Assembly (NCBI GenBank): GCA_021234155.1
Contig: JAJEKV010000005.1
Span: 20,008,089 to 20,072,088, forward strand
Source: Isoetes taiwanensis
Lineage: Eukaryota; Streptophyta; Lycopodiopsida; Isoetales; Isoetaceae
DNA: 64,000 nt
Direction: 5' to 3'
Numbering within the stretch: position 1 is the stretch's first letter; the number at the start of each line of letters is the position of its first letter. Under the pieces are notes generated by a model, which did not search any database, was not told the origin of the DNA, and worked only from the letters and a program-made list of their open reading frames with translations. Positions 59,413-64,000 of this stretch are shown piece after piece. Position numbers and translations under genes: made by a program.

Positions 59413-59890
59413 TATTTAAATACTTCTCAAATAAAATGCACTTTTTGATTAACCAGGCTGGTTGGGGGCGAAATCATTCGCCTCTTGCCCAACCAACCGT
59501 GACAAACAGTTGCATCTGCGAAAATATGCTACTGGTTAGCAGAAATATGTGATGGTGCATCTACCATTCCTCCATACCCTAAAAGCAACTTGTGTTGGTA
59601 ACTCAACGAATTTTGTTGTATAGATTTTTATGATTCTGTACTCTTTGGTTAAAATACTTTTGATTCTGTACTCTTTAAATACTTCTCGAATAAAATGCAC
59701 ATTTTGATTAACTATGCTAGTTGGGGGCAAAATCATTCGCCTCTTGCCCAACCAACTGTGACAAATAGTTGCATTTGCGAAAATACACTATCCTTAATTT
59801 GGAATGGTGCATCTACTATTCCGTCATACCCTAAAAGCAACTTGTGATGGTAATTAAAGAATTTTGTTGTATAGATTTTTTTGATTCTGT
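59413..59890 (+). repeat. 260-bp tandem duplication downstream of TPK
   Basis: AAATACTTCTCAAATAAAATGCAC starts copy 1 at about 59,413 and a near copy starts at about 59,675. Both contain GAAATCATTCGCCTCTTGCC-like words and end near TTGTATAGATTTTT. They lie directly after the TPK stop, within its likely 3' region. Confidence 0.75.
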
Positions 59891-61850
59891 ACTGTATTGG
59901 GGGCTCAAATTTCAATGTATAGAGATCAGGGTAAATTTTCTTTTCTTAACATCAAAGATCAAACAAGGTGCTGCGCACGGAGGGTTGCTCTCCATGGCCG
60001 GAGGGTGAAGTGGCTTAAATCATACTTCAAAGTCATATTTTGACAATCAATTCAAAACCATAACCCCGAACATTTAGAAACGAAATCCTCTGTTGTCAAC
60101 GAACTACCTTTATCTTCCAAAATGCAGCTAAAGAGTTTAGCAACCTGTGAAATAAAGAACACACGAATTTCAGAACTATAAAATATACGGGGCTATTTGG
60201 GAAAATATTTCAAATTTAAGGGCATTTTGGGAATTTTAAAAATACGAAGGGCTTTTTGGGAATTAAGTCAAGGAAGGGAGCCCCTGAGAGGTGCAACCTG
60301 CATAAGGCAACACTTGTTAAACACATTATACTGCCAAACAATCTTGTTTATTTCAAGAACCATGTACATAATGAGACTAGAGAATGCCAAACTTTTTAAA
60401 ATGAGATATGGCGAGGAATGATAAGATTGGACGTTCCAAAACGTTTAAGCTAAGAATAAGATCAGTAGCCAATATTGGCACACATTTAAGCAGCTGTCAG
60501 TACTTTATGCTGGTAATGATAGAGGTCCAATGCATTTTGCTTAGCTTAGGCATTCATGTTGTGAATAATAGCATATTCTTCAAGTACTATGCTGGAATGT
60601 ACACTTCCAAAATCTAAATCGGTTGTGATCACTCTAGAGTCACAAGCTATCAGCTATGTGTGTTGCAGGTTTAAGTTTGGGACATATTTCTTGTTGTTTG
60701 TCAATGGAGCTGAAGACTGTAAAATCATAATGCGGGATGGACATTATATACCATGCTTTGCCAAAATTAAGCTCATGTTAGCAGGATCAGGTGGTTGTTG
60801 TTAGTGCCTACTTAATTCTCTTTTGGTAGTCTCTTGCTGCATCATGAAACATGAAGGACAGGCGATAAACTAGGAGGGGTATCAGTAAATCACTTGTGAA
60901 GTATTGGGATATGGTATTTGCTGAAGTTAAGCGATTACAATCAGTGCAGACACCCTTCCAAATCAATATTTGACAACTAGTGAAAGCTATTGCATAGACT
61001 GAATGATGCATTTGAATCCCGAATGACCATTCGAACAAATGAGCATTAGAAAACTATTGATTGATGAGGTTGAAAGCATATTTTTACGTATTTCTGTTCA
61101 TTCTCTCTCTTCTTTGAAGTAGTAGTAAGAATATGGTAAATTTGGAAACAAAACTTTCTCCAACATTTTCGCCACCAAATTTTGACGATTAAGGACACAT
61201 TTGAGTTGTCGCTTATGTTTCCATTCCCCGCACATTAGGTCTATCATATAATAAGAATGAAAGATAAATTTCCTCTTTATTTCAATAAGAAACACACCGC
61301 TATTACTTTTGCCGATCCGGGTGACATTTCGATTTAAGATCAACATGCGTGTTCTCGAAAATGAAAAATGTTAGACTTCAAAGGTAATGATCCATTTACC
61401 AAGTAGAGCTACCGGGCTTTAACCAACATTAGTTCCATATCGAAAATATCTTCAATCTTGTCGACTGCTTTTAACCACTTATTTGCATGAAGCAGCCCAT
61501 GCCTTCACTTTGCAAATAGTTTCCTTTGACAATTTGAAATACACAACATTCTTTTCTCGAAGTTTTTCATTATTTTTCTCCATCCTCATAGATATCCATC
61601 AGCCCTCGTTGTCAAAGAGGACAAATTAATTCAAGATAGCAAAAATATCCATAGAATATAACCAAAGATATGACAATGAAGCACAAATTCAAATCATGAA
61701 GATGCTACCTGCTTTCCTAAGTTACTTCATGGAAGACAACAGGGTAAAGACTATATATATGCTTTACAAAGAGCGTGAAATCATTTAAGTTAGTGGCAAT
61801 AATCGGAAGGAAAAGACTGGTTGTAACTTAACATGAACAATGCCCATTAC
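59891..61850. other. Gene-free region
   Basis: No gene recognised. Near 60,190-60,262 the words GGGCTATTTGGGAAAAT, GGGCATTTTGGGAATTTT and GGGCTTTTTGGGAATTA form a three-fold imperfect repeat. Confidence 0.45.
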
Positions 61851-62072
61851 CTGTATGGGGGAGATGCATGCAAACACTTGAGGGCTTTCAAACTCCATTC
61901 CGCTACCTTAAGGCACATCCAGAAGCGTATAACTCGCATATCAAGGCGGAGTTCTAAGCCTTCCCAGATCGCATTCTTGAGTTGTAGCTTGAGTTCCAAC
62001 ATGCCATCTTCCGTAGAAGGGCCCTCGCCGACTTCAACATTTCCTAAAGGTGCCATATTTGGAGCTTCACTC
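61851..62072 (-). CDS. Candidate internal exon of an unidentified gene
   Basis: Between an acceptor (TTTTCTATAG) and a donor (CAG/GTAATGG) the minus strand is open over 73 codons (LGNVEVGEGPSTEDGMLELK, then a Leu/Arg-rich part with WMCLKVAEWSLKALKCLHAS). Upstream, from TGTACAG at about 62,212, another open stretch reads VDGILILLNETKMLQYLLFQ and AEAWCRKPLALHL. The two are one base apart in frame across a T-run (62,080-62,087), so they may be a single exon with an indel. The family is not recognised. It could be a host gene remnant. Confidence 0.35.
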
Positions 62073-62399
62073 CTATAGAAAAAAAATCTGAAGACAAATG
62101 CAATGCAAGAGGCTTTCGGCACCATGCTTCAGCTTGGAAAAGAAGATATTGAAGCATTTTTGTTTCGTTCAATAATATCAGGATGCCATCCACCTCCAAA
62201 ACCAAATCCTGTACACCACCACAAATATTTTAGTTTACAAGAAAACAATGCAAAATGCCGTGTTCTGGACCCATTTCCGGAACCGGAGAGCAGGCCTCTC
62301 CGGTTAGCCAGTTTCAAGAGTGGCTGCCTAACAACGAAAACGACCGAGAGTTTACATCCAATAGCGGGTTTTGAGCAGTCATAGGTATATTCCAAGCAT

Positions 62400-63815
62400 A
62401 TACTGGCATATACCTATAATATGCCACAAACCCACATAAACAAGGGTTTGCCCCCTTAGGGGCAACCCAAAAACAAAACTTCAAAGTTAGAAAGAATTGC
62501 TTCAATTTGGGGCTTTAAATTGTTTATTGAGAGGGAAGGCATATGGTGTATTAGTGATGTTTCTTGAGAGCTTAGGAGATCTTTACTCTGGCTCTAGCAA
62601 ACGTAGCCGTTCAAAATTATTCTCCATGTTCTATTGTTTTGGCCCTTTTTTGGCCAAATTTGAATGATTTTCCTTGTTCTTGGATTTTGATACTAACATA
62701 ACTGGTCATATACTTGTTGATGTCTAAAGAACCATTGTGATATATCTGAAGTTAGTCATGTTGGCTGTGAATTGCTCTCCCGGGTGTATTATAATATAAG
62801 TCCTATACCATCTCCTACTCTTGATACACTATTCATGCCATAGTTTTCTTTTGACAACAACTTATGCCCTTTCCATCTTTCAGTCTCCCTCTGCAAACTT
62901 GACACAAAGCTACTTTTTGGTAGATGTTTTTTTTTTACATGCATGATGTTACATGTGATACAAGATTGGGAAATCTAATTCCCATAGAACCTTGTATAAG
63001 GAAAGAACCATGCATGATACATGTAGTCTATGCTTCGAAATTATATGATGGAAAGAAGTAGCATGCACAAGGACAACATATTGATGGAACAGTACAAGAC
63101 ATAAGGGGTTTTTGTTACGTCTAATATTTGTCACGCGTTAAATTATTTGTATAATTTTTTTTTTTTTTTAATATTTAAAGCATGACAAAAGTTTTTATCA
63201 CGTGTAGTAACACGTACTTTATTTTATCACAAGTGACAAGACCTTGTTAGAAATTCTCACTTATAACAAATTTAGCAATGAGTTTATCACCCATGACAAA
63301 TATTTGACTTGAAATTTTTGTGACCATTTATTTCAAACCTTTGCTCTTCTCTTCTTCTAGACACTCTATTGGGCACTTGACAGTGTGCCATGAACCTTGC
63401 AAGTTTGTTACTAACAATTGAGGGACGCTGAGGACACCATGCTGACAAGTCTGAATGTTGTCAATCATGTGTTGGACAACAATCAACCTGTGTAATGGAT
63501 GGATGGTATGGCTTATATAAAAGAGACTGAAGAAAATGGTGTTTTGCCAAGAATATAGTAATCCCGCCAACTTGTGGCCATTCCTGAAAAATTAAATACG
63601 GCACTATCTTGCAGCATTTGAACAGGAGGAGTGGGTCTCTCACGCCCACGAAGCATGCATGATATCACTTGGCATCTTTAGTTTCCAGATTTATATATAA
63701 AGTCGATGAGAAAATAAAATGAGAAAATAAAGCAACGACAAATTGAATTATTTATTAGCATGTCCCTCATGCCAAAACAATGACAAAAACTTTCGTGAGT
63801 GTCCCAATAAGTATT
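62400..63815. other. Gene-free region
   Basis: No gene recognised. Around 63,125-63,300 short words related to TATCACGTGT, TCACAAGTGACAAG and ATCACCCATGACAAAT alternate in both orientations, like subterminal repeats of a DNA transposon. T-runs at 62,930 and 63,158. Confidence 0.45.
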
Positions 63816-64000
63816 ATACCTACAAGAAATTTATTGCGGCGGCCAAGGCCACCGCGAACTTTTTCTTTTGTTCGACTCGAGGCAAAAGATGTTGGTTGTA
63901 AAGATCCTCGGTGCGAAAAAGAAATAGTACAAAATGTAATCGCAAAAGAAAGTTTGTGCCAGTTTAAAATTCTGTTGAGAGATTTAAAATTCAGGGGAGG
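63816..64000 (+). mobile_element. Possible CACTA-type element end, cut by the window
   Basis: ACCTACAAGAAATTTATTGC at about 63,819 matches 11 bases of the CACTACAAGAAA terminus common to plant En/Spm (CACTA) elements and is followed by a CG-rich inverted word GCGGCGGCCAAGGCCACCGC. The other end and a 3-bp duplication lie outside or were not found. Confidence 0.3.

Overview
The window looks like nuclear DNA of a land plant with a large, retrotransposon-rich genome, perhaps a fern or another seedless plant (inference; the species is not identified). Evidence for a plant: a complete six-exon thiamine pyrophosphokinase gene of the plant type, a fragment of plant mitochondrial small-subunit rRNA, a COI1-like F-box/LRR fragment, a chromodomain-bearing Ty3/gypsy element, a Copia remnant and a Mutator-like element. 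Almost everything left of 53 kb is mobile DNA, much of it nested and decayed.

Layout. (1) 68-28,232: a Ty3/gypsy element (Gypsy A) with 2.2-kb LTRs. Its 5' LTR is split by a 2.2-kb insert holding a COI1-like gene fragment, and its 3' LTR by a 430-bp tRNA-derived insert. Its pol reading frame is split at 6,497 by a 13.6-kb DNA transposon (6,498-20,097) with 34-bp terminal inverted repeats and a CTAT target duplication. Removing the transposon and one CTAT restores an open frame from an RNase H domain into the reverse transcriptase, so the element order is gag, RNase H, RT, RNase H, integrase. The DNA transposon carries a decayed DUF7869-type gene on the minus strand, a 2.4-kb array of a 20-bp palindrome, and a decayed plus-strand gene ending in an FCP1-like (HAD phosphatase) domain. 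(2) 28.2-31.1 kb: debris with a mitochondrial rRNA scrap, a Copia RNase H remnant and a tRNA-like fold. (3) 31,133-34,009: a Mutator-like element with a 9-bp target duplication. (4) 34.3-36.8 kb: a chromovirus pol remnant whose chromodomain end is tandemly duplicated. (5) 39,776-50,806: a second gypsy element (Gypsy B), bounded by 0.58-kb LTRs and a 5-bp duplication AGGAG, with 3.9 kb of extra sequence behind integrase. (6) 51.1-52.3 kb: a degenerate GAATCTA minisatellite. (7) 52,677-53,946 (minus): a spliced chimera of a FAR1/Mutator-like transposase N-terminus and a second FCP1-like domain. (8) 57,176-59,358: the intact TPK gene, the only clearly functional host gene. (9) 59.4-64 kb: largely empty, with one candidate minus-strand exon and a possible CACTA-type end.

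Two themes stand out. FCP1-like domains occur in two unrelated mobile contexts, once as a gene within a large TIR transposon and once fused to a transposase-like protein. Also, paired LTR copies disagree unusually often at CG/CAG/CTG positions, so some frameshifts in the transposon genes may be sequencing artefacts linked to methylated cytosines rather than real decay.
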